A DNA stretch of 64,000 nucleotides. Source: Arachnopeziza araneosa. Taxonomy: Eukaryota > Ascomycota > Leotiomycetes > Helotiales > Arachnopezizaceae. Within the stretch, counting starts at the first letter, position 1. Every line of letters begins with the position of its first letter. Both the position numbers and the translations under genes were made by a program. The notes below the pieces were generated by a model. The model worked only from the letters and a program-made list of their open reading frames with translations. It did not search any database and was not told the DNA's origin. The DNA lies in NCBI GenBank assembly GCA_003988855.1, contig QYAI01000004.1, forward strand, positions 310,001 to 374,000. Reading direction: 5' to 3'. Of the stretch, positions 1 to 10,477 are shown piece by piece.

Positions 1-2531
1 TAGATCCAGATTCTTTCGTAACGCCTCTCTTCGGAATTGATCTACGACTTCCGTAACGGTGGCAGAAAGATCGAAAGACTCATCTGGAGAAATGAGCGGA
101 CCTTCTTCTACCTTGGTAAGATTCAACAAATCATCAATAACGTAGATAAGAGATTTGGAAGCTTTGTGGGCCTTCTGGAGAATGTCCCTTGTAGTATCTT
201 CAAGTTTGTCTTCCAAAGCTAACTCTAGATAATTGACTATGGCATTGAGAGGCGTCCGTACTTCGTGAGAAGAGTTTTGAATTAGTAATCGAGTCAATCG
301 ATTATGTCTTCCTGCTGCTTCCTTTTGTCGCCAGATCTCGATGAATCTGCCGTACAGAAGACTTAGCACCGAAGCAGTCTCCAATTGATCATAGGTCCAC
401 TCCTTGCTCATACCTCGAACAGTTTCGGTCCATTTTTGGAAGCTGGTTCTGGGATTCAAGTACTCAGTCCCAAATTTGATCGACTTGTCATGCGGATTTC
501 CTGCCCAGGTCACCTGCTTTAATTGTCCTCTCCTGAAGAATACTAGAAAATCTTTGCCGCCGATAGACAATGGAATGATAAGCAGACCAGAGAGAATGTG
601 AATACCTGGCTCGTACTGAATACCAGGAAAGTCTTCGTTTATATTTTGAGATGATTGAATCTCGTTGAATCGTCGGGTCTGCAGGTGAGCTACTATAGCT
701 AGGGCTTCACGGTAGGGGTCTAATTTCCCGATTGCTCTTGCTTCATCTTGGATGCTGAGAAGCCCAAAATCCGCTTGGAAGACACGTAATAAATCCGCAG
801 AAGATGCTGCAATAAACCCCACAGGATTCTGCGTTAGAGGTGCTTTTTTTGGGCCATTTCTCGCTTCAATCCTTTGTAACATAATCAACTTCTCTATGTT
901 TGTTGCTGCACACTGTCCGATATTGCGACAAAGCTCACGCATCGGGAGCGTCACTCGAAGCCCTTGGTCTCCATAATGATGACACACAATCATGCCCCAG
1001 AGATCTCCGTTAATTACAACCGAGACAGACATAGTAGATCTAACTCCCATATTACTCAAGTACTTCAGATGAACTGGCGATATGGCGCGTAAGAAAGAGT
1101 GCGTCAAATCCAGTGGAAGAAGGAAGTCAGACTCTTCTCTGCAGACCTGTGGCCCGTCAGCTTTGAAGGATATTGGACTTGACAAGTTACCAAACGAGCT
1201 GTTTCTGCATCCCGGTCATAAAGAATTCGAATTCTGTTGATCTTGTATAATTCTCGAGCTTGCTTCGGAATGTCCGACGCAGGAAAATGAAGGCCTTCGC
1301 TTAATTAGTATCAAATACTCTCGAGACGAAAGTCCTACCCACCGAGGAATAGATCATCGCTTGCTTCAGGATGAACAAGCTCAGCTTCGACGCAACCATT
1401 GTGTTGAGCATCAAATTGATAAAACATGACTCTGTGAAAGCCTGTGAGCTCCGAAATAATACCCACCACTACTTCGAAGACCTGTTTGATGCTCTTAACC
1501 GCACCAAGCTGTTGTTGAGACTCGGCTATCGCATTGAAGACATCCATTGATAAGAGTCTACTTTGCTTTCTCCGTCGAACAACATCTAACACCCTTAAGG
1601 GTTTGCTCTTCGATATTGTGCTCTTTAGTATTTCTTCCGGCGAAACTTCAACATCTGACAGTATGCGTGTAGGAGCTTCCGGCATCGCCCTTGCTGCTCG
1701 CATTTCCTCGGGATAGAAGACATCGGAATATGCTTCGAACTCGCAGATGATCAAATCCTCGGTGCCTTGAGAAATATGGATAGCGCACCAAAGTTTTTTA
1801 TGCACTCCCTGTGGTAATAGAAGGGTAGCAGAAAAAATGTCAAGATTAATCTCGTCTTTCAGCGGCTTGGTATCTTCGGACCTGCTAAGTGCATGGCTGA
1901 TGCGAGCGGTTATATCCTCTCGAGTCTCTGATTCTAAGATATCCAAGAAAGAGGAAAGACCAAAGAGCTGCTCAGGTCCATATTCTAGAAGCTGGCGGCT
2001 GTTCTCACTGGCAATCCGAACATCAATATTCCCTGCTCCATTATACTTCAACGCTAAAAGTACCCCGAATGACTGGATGCTGCCTGGTATATGGATGGGC
2101 TCGTCCTCGCATTTATAGAGAGTAGCATCGCCTTCTTTGGATACTTGACCCTGTACGACACCTGGGGGGCCAGATGTAGATGGAACTAATTGGGACCTCT
2201 CAGTTCTTATTCTTGAATGACCAGGTTCCGACCCACTGATTGAGAGCCTTCGGATAGCATCTTCGGCTGGTATGGGAGGATAGGGAGGGTCCTCAAAACT
2301 AGGTTCGGATGCGAGGGCGTTCTGCTCTGTAGGACTCTGCGACTGCGTAGGTTCGGTAGCTACAACATCTACAGCTTTGGGAACTGGCGGAGCGATCGAG
2401 TCAGCATCTTGCTCCGATGTGCCGGCTGCATTACTGAATAGAAGATTACGAATAGGAAAGACGCGTTCCACAGAAAGCTTCTCAGCTGATAGGAGTACCA
2501 ATGGCTTCGAGGGGTCGAGGGGATTAGACAT
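1..2531 (-). CDS. Fungal phytochrome hybrid histidine kinase, N-terminal part (partial)
   Basis: Red/far-red photoreceptor kinase, 3' part beyond the left edge. Exons on the minus strand: 2531-1343, 1294-1191, 1146 to beyond 1; introns of 48 nt (with TACTAAT branch) and 44 nt. Splicing restores the diagnostic GAF motif FLGLHFPASDIP and then ARLVCR...PLDLTHS. The start is the first ATG in frame, giving MSNPLDPSKP and the RVFPIR motif seen near the N-terminus of fungal phytochromes. Residue ~141 is the Cys of YKCEDEPIHIPGSIQSFG, where bacterial and fungal phytochromes attach biliverdin. PAS, GAF and PHY regions follow, then the H-box SSHEVRTPLNA (His codon at 265-267). The ATPase and receiver domains expected in this family lie outside the window. 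The family call is firm; photochemistry is inferred. Confidence 0.93.
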
Positions 2532-2977
2532 AGCCTTCGGATGTAGGTTGATATTGTCATCTGGATCGTCGCTAGCTCCACAGGTGCGACGAGAAGCCAA
2601 AGGGTGAGCACCGTCGAGGATCCAAGGACATGCTGATGGCAAAAGAATGTAAAGCCAAGGGAAGCGATCTGGGGAGGGACAAAAATAATGTATGCAGTGC
2701 AGCAGCCTCCCTCAATCTCGATCCATGCGACGATGGAGATCTAGACGCCCACTGCTGAGGGGACCCCTGACCTGAACCCAGTCTCCCGGGGCAATCGACC
2801 CGCATAATGGACCAGAAGCCGATTCGTCAAATGCGAGCATCTCTGATGTTTCATTCTTCTTATATGCCGTCTACTTTATCTACCTAACAATGCCTACAGA
2901 AACACCTTGTTCTCGCCGTCTATCACACGTACAAAACAGAGGAGAATCTCGGACACTGAAATGGAGCCCAAACCAAA
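2532..2977. other. Intergenic: phytochrome upstream region and ABC transporter 3' flank
   Basis: No gene is supported. The frame upstream of the phytochrome ATG stays open for 37 codons but contains no further ATG. Confidence 0.6.
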
Positions 2978-5900
2978 CTATCTACGATTAAAATTAAGAT
3001 ATCTCGACTGTTGTTCGAAATTAGTCACACAACGCAGCAATGGGAGGCGATAATCGCGACTTACACCTAGAAACAAAATAATCAGATTGCTACCAATAAA
3101 CGCAGCAAGAATTCCCAAGTCCCTCCAGCGATTGGAATAATCGAGTTCCAACGCCGTATAAAACTGATCGCCCATCGTGTACGCACAATATTCGCAGGCA
3201 CTGGTTGCATTACTAACAAGATATCCGGGCCCGCCTCGCTCGAAGAAAGCGCTCATGTAATCACCGCAGTTCTGTCCGGCCGGTGCAGTAAAGTGCTGGA
3301 GCTCCGAAGTCGAACAGTGAACAGGCCGGCCATGCAATTCAGTCACCACCATACCGCCAATGAGACGAGTAAAAGGATCAAGTTGGTAGAGCCAAGCACG
3401 CCAGAACTTCGGGATTTGAGGCTTCGGAATCGTGACACCGCAGAACAAGGCGAAAGTGATGATAATGAACGGATTTAAGAGTGCCGAGATAAACGGTGAT
3501 GGTGTGAGCGCTGCCACCATTTGGCCGAGAGTTACAGAAAACAGTTCGGTAATCAAGACTATGAAGAACTGGTAACCGGCGCGCGAAGACGCGTGTTGGA
3601 ATCCAGGCATATAATAGATTGGTAGGAAGAATCCAACAGCGCATAGAATGCTGTATGGAATCTCTGCCACAACGAGCGAGGATGCGAATGCAAATTGGCC
3701 GTACATTTTGGACGAGGCTTCTCTATAATAGATCATCCGGGACATGGCATATTTGGGTTCGACCTGTGCGAGAATCAAGGCTGGAAGAACAGTAACTTGG
3801 AAAATGACGAACACGCGATACTGAAGCGACTGTCTGGAGTCATCTAGGTTAAGATATGCCAGACCTGTTAGGAGAGCAATTATTACGTGGTTGAAGAGTC
3901 GCGTGAAGCCGTAGTTGGGCGCACGCCAGAAGGCAAGGTTGGTACGTTTCTGCACGACCTTGAGTTGATGAGAGAGAGGCGTTGCGAATTCCTTCTCATC
4001 TCTTTTGAAATCCCCACCGACCTCAGAGAGTCTCTGGCTTTTCATTTGGGATATCCGATCTTTGATATTGGCCAACTCTGGGGACTCGGTCCAAATCTCA
4101 CCCCAGTCACGATCTCCTACTCTTGGAGCTTGTCCTGCTCCAATTGCATCTAGCATGTACTCGGCAACATTGGCATCTGGTGGGCACTCTGCTCCATGGC
4201 GACGTAAATAGTCTTGTAGAACGTAGGCATCCTTTCCAATGTCACCAAAGTATACAGTCTGGCCTCCGCGTTGTAATAATAACAACCGATCAAAATTTTC
4301 AAACAGGGCTGCGTTTGGCTGGTGGATCGTGCAAAGAATGGCCTGTCCAGACTTCGAGAGTTTCTGCAAGAACCGAACGATGTTGAATGCAGATTGGGAA
4401 TCGAGACCCGACGTGGGTTCATCAAGAAAAAGAAGCAATTCAGGTTTCGCGGCAAGCTCAACACCGATAGTCACCCTCTTGCGCTGTTCTACAGCGAGAC
4501 CAGACTCTGGATCACCAATAATCGCATCTGCCATATCCTCCATTTCTAAAAGACTTATGACTTCTTCAACATAAGCATACTTCTCAGATTGAGGGACATC
4601 AAAAGGTTGTCTCAAGTCAGCTGAGAATCTGAGAGCCTCGCGAACAGTTTGTGTTGGTTCGTGGACATCCAGTTGTTCAGCATATGAAGTCCCACGTTGA
4701 AAACCAGTCCCAGGTGCTATTCCATCCACCAGAACATCGCCTGAGATAACTCCAATGTTCTTTCTGGCTGCCAAGACATCAAGTAGGGTTGTTTTTCCAG
4801 CTCCAGAGGCGCCCATAAGCGCTGTCAACTCTCCGGGTCGAACATAGCCATAGATGTTAGTAAGAAGACGTAATTCTCCAGAAGGAGTTGGAACATCGTA
4901 GTTCAACCCCTCCCAAGTTAAGATAGCCTTCGAACTGATGCTAATTGCTGCATCTTCTGCTTCTTGACCCTTACCAGCAGATCGACGTTGATCTCGCTTA
5001 GCAACGAGAGCTGCATTGAGTTCATTTCTTTCCTTATTTGGCTTCTGGAACACTTTTGCAGTGTTCCCACCAGCCCCAAATGTCAAAAGCTCTCCAAGGG
5101 TCGTATTTGTTAATAGAAAGGCAGCTATCAAAGCTATGATAATACCAAAGTTTCTCCAGAGATCTGAGGGACTATAAGCAAAACCTTTGGTAATGTAATC
5201 TGATCCGGAAATTTGAGTAGTACCCGCCATACTTCCAGCTAGAGTACAAACTTGATGGTTAATATCCGTATATCCAGGACCGGATGGGATTAGTGAGTCG
5301 TCGGTACAGGTAAGTGTAAGTCTACTGAACTCATTCTCCATAAGGGCCGAGAAACCTAATCCGAGTGCGTTGATCCAATATATCCACCGCAACCAAACTT
5401 TCTCCGATTGATATTGGATGATATATCCCGACGTAATAACGAACAACGTAATAATAGTGGCAGCAAATTTGATGGCATAATCGAAATCCGGGCACAAGCA
5501 TCCAATAGTTCGGAAAAATAGCGTCATAGCAAGGTAGCCACAGACAATAACCAAGTAGAAAGTGAAGAAGGCTCCGGCTTCTCGCACAAGTCCACACATA
5601 AAATAGACAATGATGGAGAAGAGCATAATCTGCGCAGCTGAGAAAGCTGTGTCGACAATGATCTGCGCTATCCAGAGAGCTGATGGTCGGTGGAAAGTAT
5701 ATGCCTTGTGTTTGTTAACGATCGGTCGCCCGATCATTGTACTTGCGAGTTCGGAGAAGGCTTGGAAGGCATTGAAGAGCAAGGATATGAAAAGTAAACC
5801 TCCTCGAGTGAAAGCACCAGCACTGGTTTTTGGTAGATTCAGCCAGACGGTTCCAAGGACGATAGCGATGACAATACTCGTAATCCAACTAACGACCAGA

Positions 5901-7684
5901 GAAAACTTGTCCTGCCATTTGATCAAATATTGGCGTTGCATAAGTACCCAAACCTGAAGGTAAAACGGAATACTGTAAACAGATTTCTTCGACGCGCCTT
6001 TCCTCTTACTATCGTGGACGGCGACCTGGAAATCTTCATGTCGTTGCTTATCATCTGCTAAAGACTTTTTGTATTGTTGCATTTCACCATCCAAGTCTCT
6101 GGCGTATTTTGACAGATTGAAGGCTTCGGCAAGCGTCTCTGGCGAATGAGGTGCATCAGATGCAGACCTTCCCTTGGAATATTCACGCTCAAATTCGTCG
6201 GTACACCCAGTCAGAAAATCCGGGGTTGTTTGGCGAGGCTTTTCTTTGAATCCAAGTCCTTCAAAATAAGCCCTTGCCTCATTAGCGGGCCCGAAGTAGA
6301 CTTCTCTTCCTGCATCAATGACAAGCACTTTATCAAATTGCTTGTAAATGTTCTCGCTTGCTTGGTATAAGGATACAAACGTAGCTGTTTTGTAGATATT
6401 GGTCATAACCCGAAGTGATTTGGCATAATCAAGTGCGGTTGATGCTATTGCCAAGTCAGCACTTGATGTTCTATAGCTTTCATAAAAAGAAAAAAAAGGT
6501 ATTTGGAAATGAGAATCAGCCTTACCGTCCAACCCTCTCGTAGAATTATCCCAGGAACAAACACTACCAGCGGTTACCATCATTTCGGCAATTGATACCC
6601 GCTTTCTTTCTCCTCCCGAAACCCCTCGTACAAACGGATTTCCCACGATTGTGTTACGAGTATGTTCGATATTGAACATCTTTAGGAGAGTAGTAATAAC
6701 TCTACCTTTGAAATCACCCTTCGACATCCCATGAGGCCTTTTCCCGGGTGTCTTGGTATCCAACGCGAACCCCAAAGTCTGACCGACCGTGAGCGTTGGA
6801 TGGTGGACATCATCTTCTTGATTGTAAACAGCCTCTCCTCGGTATTGCTTTGCAAAGGTTTCCGCTTCGAAGGGACCATATAAGACCTGCCCATTCACCC
6901 CAGTGTACCCGAACCTCTGGTTTGCAATGACTTTCAGGAATGTGGTGCATCCGGATCCTGGCCGACCTAGAACCAAGATCATCTCGCCTGGCCTAATCAA
7001 GCCTCGGAAGTTATCGAGGATTTTGACTTCTCGACCCTTCTTCCCTAAGCCAAATAAGTTCATGGCCGTCTCTACCACGTTGAAGAAGCTGATAAAAGCG
7101 TCTGGGAACGTTTTGACAAAATTAGTGATGCCTCCAGCGCCAGAGACGGTCAGGTTCTCCCAGACTACCCCAAGGTGTTTTGGTCGAATACCGGACTCTT
7201 GTTCAGCCTGTGTGGAATGAGCTTGAGGCTCCAATATGAAGTGGGAGAGTTCTGGGTTTTCTTGTGACAAAGGTGCAAAGTTGTGAAATATCTTGAGTTT
7301 TATGCTTACAGTGTGGTTGCCTCTTAATGTGCTCTCTAGATCAAATGGCTCTTGCTCGGAAGAATCAACGGATGCGGCTCTCTCAACATCTTTCTCTCCA
7401 TTCTTGGCACTGCGCCTGCTCTGAGTCCTGCTCAATTTCCTACTCGCCTGACTGATACCAGACAATTCCCTTTTCAGAGTTGCAAATTCGGCCTCGGCAG
7501 CCTTGACATCAATCCCACTCTCAGTTCTTGAAAAGCCCTCCGGGTTTCCATGGCGCGCGTTTTCCCTCTCAGCCTCAGCGTCAGTAATGGTAGAGATTGA
7601 TGTTCGTGCGGTATTGGATGCTGGTTCGATCGGTGATTCTTCTAGTGCTTCAGGAGAAAGTTCGTAGCTACCAGACATGGCCAT
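2978..7684 (-). CDS. PDR-type ABC transporter (ABCG, full size)
   Basis: ATP-driven plasma-membrane exporter of the pleiotropic drug resistance family. The whole span is one open frame of 1,568 codons, but three stretches break family consensus and carry splice signals, so I read four exons: 7684-7310, 7207-6526, 6444-3065, 3007-2978 (1,488 aa). The joins give RGNHT/AEQESGIRPKHLG, NSTRGLD/ASTALDY and a short SRYLNFNRR tail. Architecture is (NBD-TMD)x2: first Walker A GRPGSGCTT (~206-214) and signature VSGGERKRVS; membrane block; second Walker A GASGAGKTT, degenerate signature LAVEQRKRVT and Walker B LLFLDEPTSGLD; second membrane block. The unequal Walker A and signature motifs are typical of fungal PDR pumps. 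Substrate cannot be told; drug or metabolite efflux is likely. Confidence 0.93.
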   Translation of the reverse strand: MAMSGSYELSPEALEESPIEPASNTARTSISTITDAEAERENARHGNPEGFSRTESGIDVKAAEAEFATLKRELSGISQASRKLSRTQSRRSAKNGEKDVERAASVDSSEQEPFDLESTLRGNHTVSIKLKIFHNFAPLSQENPELSHFILEPQAHSTQAEQESGIRPKHLGVVWENLTVSGAGGITNFVKTFPDAFISFFNVVETAMNLFGLGKKGREVKILDNFRGLIRPGEMILVLGRPGSGCTTFLKVIANQRFGYTGVNGQVLYGPFEAETFAKQYRGEAVYNQEDDVHHPTLTVGQTLGFALDTKTPGKRPHGMSKGDFKGRVITTLLKMFNIEHTRNTIVGNPFVRGVSGGERKRVSIAEMMVTAGSVCSWDNSTRGLDGKADSHFQIPFFSFYESYRTSSADLAIASTALDYAKSLRVMTNIYKTATFVSLYQASENIYKQFDKVLVIDAGREVYFGPANEARAYFEGLGFKEKPRQTTPDFLTGCTDEFEREYSKGRSASDAPHSPETLAEAFNLSKYARDLDGEMQQYKKSLADDKQRHEDFQVAVHDSKRKGASKKSVYSIPFYLQVWVLMQRQYLIKWQDKFSLVVSWITSIVIAIVLGTVWLNLPKTSAGAFTRGGLLFISLLFNAFQAFSELASTMIGRPIVNKHKAYTFHRPSALWIAQIIVDTAFSAAQIMLFSIIVYFMCGLVREAGAFFTFYLVIVCGYLAMTLFFRTIGCLCPDFDYAIKFAATIITLFVITSGYIIQYQSEKVWLRWIYWINALGLGFSALMENEFSRLTLTCTDDSLIPSGPGYTDINHQVCTLAGSMAGTTQISGSDYITKGFAYSPSDLWRNFGIIIALIAAFLLTNTTLGELLTFGAGGNTAKVFQKPNKERNELNAALVAKRDQRRSAGKGQEAEDAAISISSKAILTWEGLNYDVPTPSGELRLLTNIYGYVRPGELTALMGASGAGKTTLLDVLAARKNIGVISGDVLVDGIAPGTGFQRGTSYAEQLDVHEPTQTVREALRFSADLRQPFDVPQSEKYAYVEEVISLLEMEDMADAIIGDPESGLAVEQRKRVTIGVELAAKPELLLFLDEPTSGLDSQSAFNIVRFLQKLSKSGQAILCTIHQPNAALFENFDRLLLLQRGGQTVYFGDIGKDAYVLQDYLRRHGAECPPDANVAEYMLDAIGAGQAPRVGDRDWGEIWTESPELANIKDRISQMKSQRLSEVGGDFKRDEKEFATPLSHQLKVVQKRTNLAFWRAPNYGFTRLFNHVIIALLTGLAYLNLDDSRQSLQYRVFVIFQVTVLPALILAQVEPKYAMSRMIYYREASSKMYGQFAFASSLVVAEIPYSILCAVGFFLPIYYMPGFQHASSRAGYQFFIVLITELFSVTLGQMVAALTPSPFISALLNPFIIITFALFCGVTIPKPQIPKFWRAWLYQLDPFTRLIGGMVVTELHGRPVHCSTSELQHFTAPAGQNCGDYMSAFFERGGPGYLVSNATSACEYCAYTMGDQFYTALELDYSNRWRDLGILAAFIGSNLIILFLGVSRDYRLPLLRCVTNFEQQSRYLNFNRR

Positions 7685-8673
7685 TCTCGCCCATCAACCA
7701 CGGTGGCGGGGATGATGCTTTCGTCTAATGATAATAGGGATCCAAAATGAAGTCAGATTATAAAATAGAGAAAGGAAAGAGGTATGGAAATAAGTAGAGA
7801 AGAATTGATTCACTAGAGGACAAATGCCGCCAAAAAGATTAGCAAGCAAGCTGCTCAGGGAAACTATTTCTTGAAGCAGGGGGAGCTTTGACGTCCCGGA
7901 GAACCTCCCTCGGCCGTCGGCATTAAACAAACCTTTCCGCCCAGACCTGAAGCAAAAGTGGGTGCTTCAAGATGAAGTGACAAGTTGTGCCTCTTCTTGC
8001 TTCCATCCCTGCTGCGTCCTGAACCATCACTCGTCACTTCGTTTGGGCGCTGCGGTCAAGACAATGGAAACTGTGGGGTTGGGCGGCCCCGGGTCATCGT
8101 CAGGACCGGATTACAGATTACCTGTGAGCGAATCGTGCAGCAGAGATCTCACCGAAAAGATGGAGTCATGTTGCCGGCCGTGTGGCGAGCAGACAATCAG
8201 TCATACGGCGTAATTAACTACCTATCCAAAAGTCAAGAAATGCTCCATCTCGGATCTCGGATCTCGGAATTACTTGTGTCATTTTCTGAGCCAGTGCACT
8301 TCACTCTGACAAGTTGAACTGGAACTGTTGGATATCTCATACTTGTGCAGAGATCAGAGTAATATCTTAACCTAATGCATCAACAGAACGGAAGATGAGG
8401 AAAGTTGGGAATAGAGCATGCTAAAAGCGCATCCCAAACAAGCCGTAAAGAGTCGTACCGACCTCTCAATGATCTGGTGAACTCCGAGAATATGTGCTGA
8501 CTTCCCTCACTCCCAAAACATGATTTCACAACGCCTTTCCATCTTCGCGAGCTTCTTATGCATATTTACAAAATCATAAAACCATTTCATCCTCTACCGT
8601 CGTTTCTTAGCCGACCAGCAATACTCTACTGTTCTAGTCAGTGGCAGTCTATATCGGTAGTGCTTCTCTGGGT
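7685..8673. other. Intergenic: ABC transporter promoter and spherulin gene 3' flank
   Basis: Open frames here are short and resemble no family. The ABC transporter promoter should lie at the left end, read on the minus strand. Confidence 0.6.
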
Positions 8674-9408
8674 TCAATCACCTCCGTTCATCTTACTCCC
8701 CATTTCATCACAAAATTCATCCCACAGCGTAGATAATTCGTTGTAGTTCGATTGTGTGGTGATAAGGAGACCTCGAAGATTGAAATCGGTCAGGTTGTTA
8801 ATGATATCCGTTTGCATCGTTTGGTCCGTTGGGAAATCATGGATGATATATGTCGATTTTGTCATTACATTCCAATCTTTTTGCTCCAGCTGTGACAGGT
8901 TGAACTCGGACCATGAATTTTCGAAGATGATGATATTATCTGAGATGTTGTAGAATGCAGGGTCGACAGGTACTCCAGGATTGAAAGTTACCCATTTCCG
9001 TCCAGGTCCCAAGGAATTTCTTGCAAATGCTGACAAGTCGCTCATATATGTAAATGTTTCAGTTGTAAAGGAAGACACAACTTCATCGAAAAAGATGCCT
9101 TGCACTGCAATACTTGGATTGCTTGCCCATGCTGCATATGCACTGATGTCTGCTTTCACATCCGATATGTTTCGATCAGTCCACGAGGTAGGAACGTATC
9201 CAAGGGTTCTTGCATTGCTGTAGCTATTCAATGCGCTCAGAGCTAATTGATAGTTCGCATCGGGTAGTATGTTTGCGAGGTTGGGAGAGACAACTATTTG
9301 AAACTCAAGTTCTGGGTTCGCAGCAACTTGAGCTGTGATTGCGCTCCATGATGATGTGTTGTAAGGATAAAGATATAGAGGAAGGAACACAAAGGCAGGA
9401 TTGACCAT
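8674..9408 (-). CDS. Spherulin-4 / GH135-like glycoside hydrolase (Sph3 family)
   Basis: 244 aa, no intron seen. The start ATG at 9408 gives MVNPAFVFLPLYLYPYNTSS, matching the LPLYxYP opening of spherulation-specific family 4. FFDE (strand end) and FEN downstream fit the acidic catalytic residues known in Aspergillus fumigatus Sph3, an endo-alpha-1,4-N-acetylgalactosaminidase of GH135. Unlike Sph3, no N-terminal membrane anchor or clear signal peptide is present in this model; an open frame continues 26 codons upstream without an ATG, so an upstream exon could be missing. It lies about 30 kb from the GAG-type cluster at 38.9-59.2 kb, of which Sph3 is a member in Aspergillus. It may act on the same polymer, or be an unrelated paralogue. 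Confidence 0.83.
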   Translation of the reverse strand: MVNPAFVFLPLYLYPYNTSSWSAITAQVAANPELEFQIVVSPNLANILPDANYQLALSALNSYSNARTLGYVPTSWTDRNISDVKADISAYAAWASNPSIAVQGIFFDEVVSSFTTETFTYMSDLSAFARNSLGPGRKWVTFNPGVPVDPAFYNISDNIIIFENSWSEFNLSQLEQKDWNVMTKSTYIIHDFPTDQTMQTDIINNLTDFNLRGLLITTQSNYNELSTLWDEFCDEMGSKMNGGD

Positions 9409-10477
9409 CTTGGCGCGATGGATGCGGACAAAACGATCCTCCTTGATGGGGAAAAGGCGTGTCAAACGCTGAAGCTTGAAACGCAACAGTGATCATCGAC
9501 ATCAAGGAAACACAAGATGTTTCCATCGGGCACATGATCTTGGCAGCTTATAGTGGCTATAATTGTTTTGACAGATATTGAGGACACGCGTGTCGGGATG
9601 TGAAAAAAACCAAAAAGTATACTCAGGCTGAATATCAATGGGGTACCAATCCGACGGCCCTTGGCAGTACTGTATATATATGAATTCAGGAGCTAGACCG
9701 AAAATTAAAGATGGCCACAACTTGTCTACATGGGATGGATGACCCCTGCGAAAGAACTCGTGGCAGAGGTGCATGAAACGCTCCGGTAGATAGAGGAGGG
9801 ATGAATATAGAAAGCAAGGAGAAAAGGGAGACGGAGAAGCAGAAGAGAGGCTTCGTTTGGCAACCCAATCGGAAAAATACGGCAACCGGCAGCCATCAAA
9901 GACGCAGCATCTCCCTATTCGTCGTCTTTGCATTTCCTCATCTATCTCCTCTACAGAGGGACATGCCATTTAAGCTACTTAATAAAGGATACGACCCTGC
10001 TTCTACCTCTACGCGTCATCTGCCACTTCCGGAGGAAATCTTTTTCCGCTGAGTCGAATGCTCCCTATTGTTGCGCCCGACGATGACGACGGTCCTAGTC
10101 ACCATCCTCTAGTCTCGACTTGAGGAAGCCAAATATCAAAATAACGTTCTAGAGCTGTGCATTTCCCCAGCTTTCTTCCCCGCGCTCCCAGGATGATCGA
10201 CGATAAGCCTTCGGGTAAAATCTTCGACGTTGCAGCTCCGATCTTGGCATCCAGATATGCCCTGTAACGTGCCATGGGCATTTCGGACTCACTGTCTGTT
10301 GTTGGATAAGTATCAGCAAGCAGCCAGACTACAATGGCGTATCCAAATTTGGATTCCACGAAAGAGCCGGTCCGCGTTTGGAGCACGCAATCTTGCGCGC
10401 TATCCGGAGTCAGAAGGGTGGGCGAATTTTCCAAGACAGGTCTTCCGTTACTCATTTTGAGCCTCATTCTCTACAAC
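9409..10477. other. Divergent intergenic region, spherulin-4 gene / alpha-galactosidase
   Basis: Shared upstream region of two outward-facing genes. A 155-codon open frame on the minus strand (9502-9969) lacks family resemblance and is taken as chance. Confidence 0.55.

Noticed and set aside
2532..2642. N-terminal extension of the phytochrome by 37 codons
   Set aside because: The frame is open but has no ATG; 2531 is the first one.
9502..9969. 155-codon minus-strand frame
   Set aside because: No recognisable domain, start not supported; it lies in a divergent promoter region.
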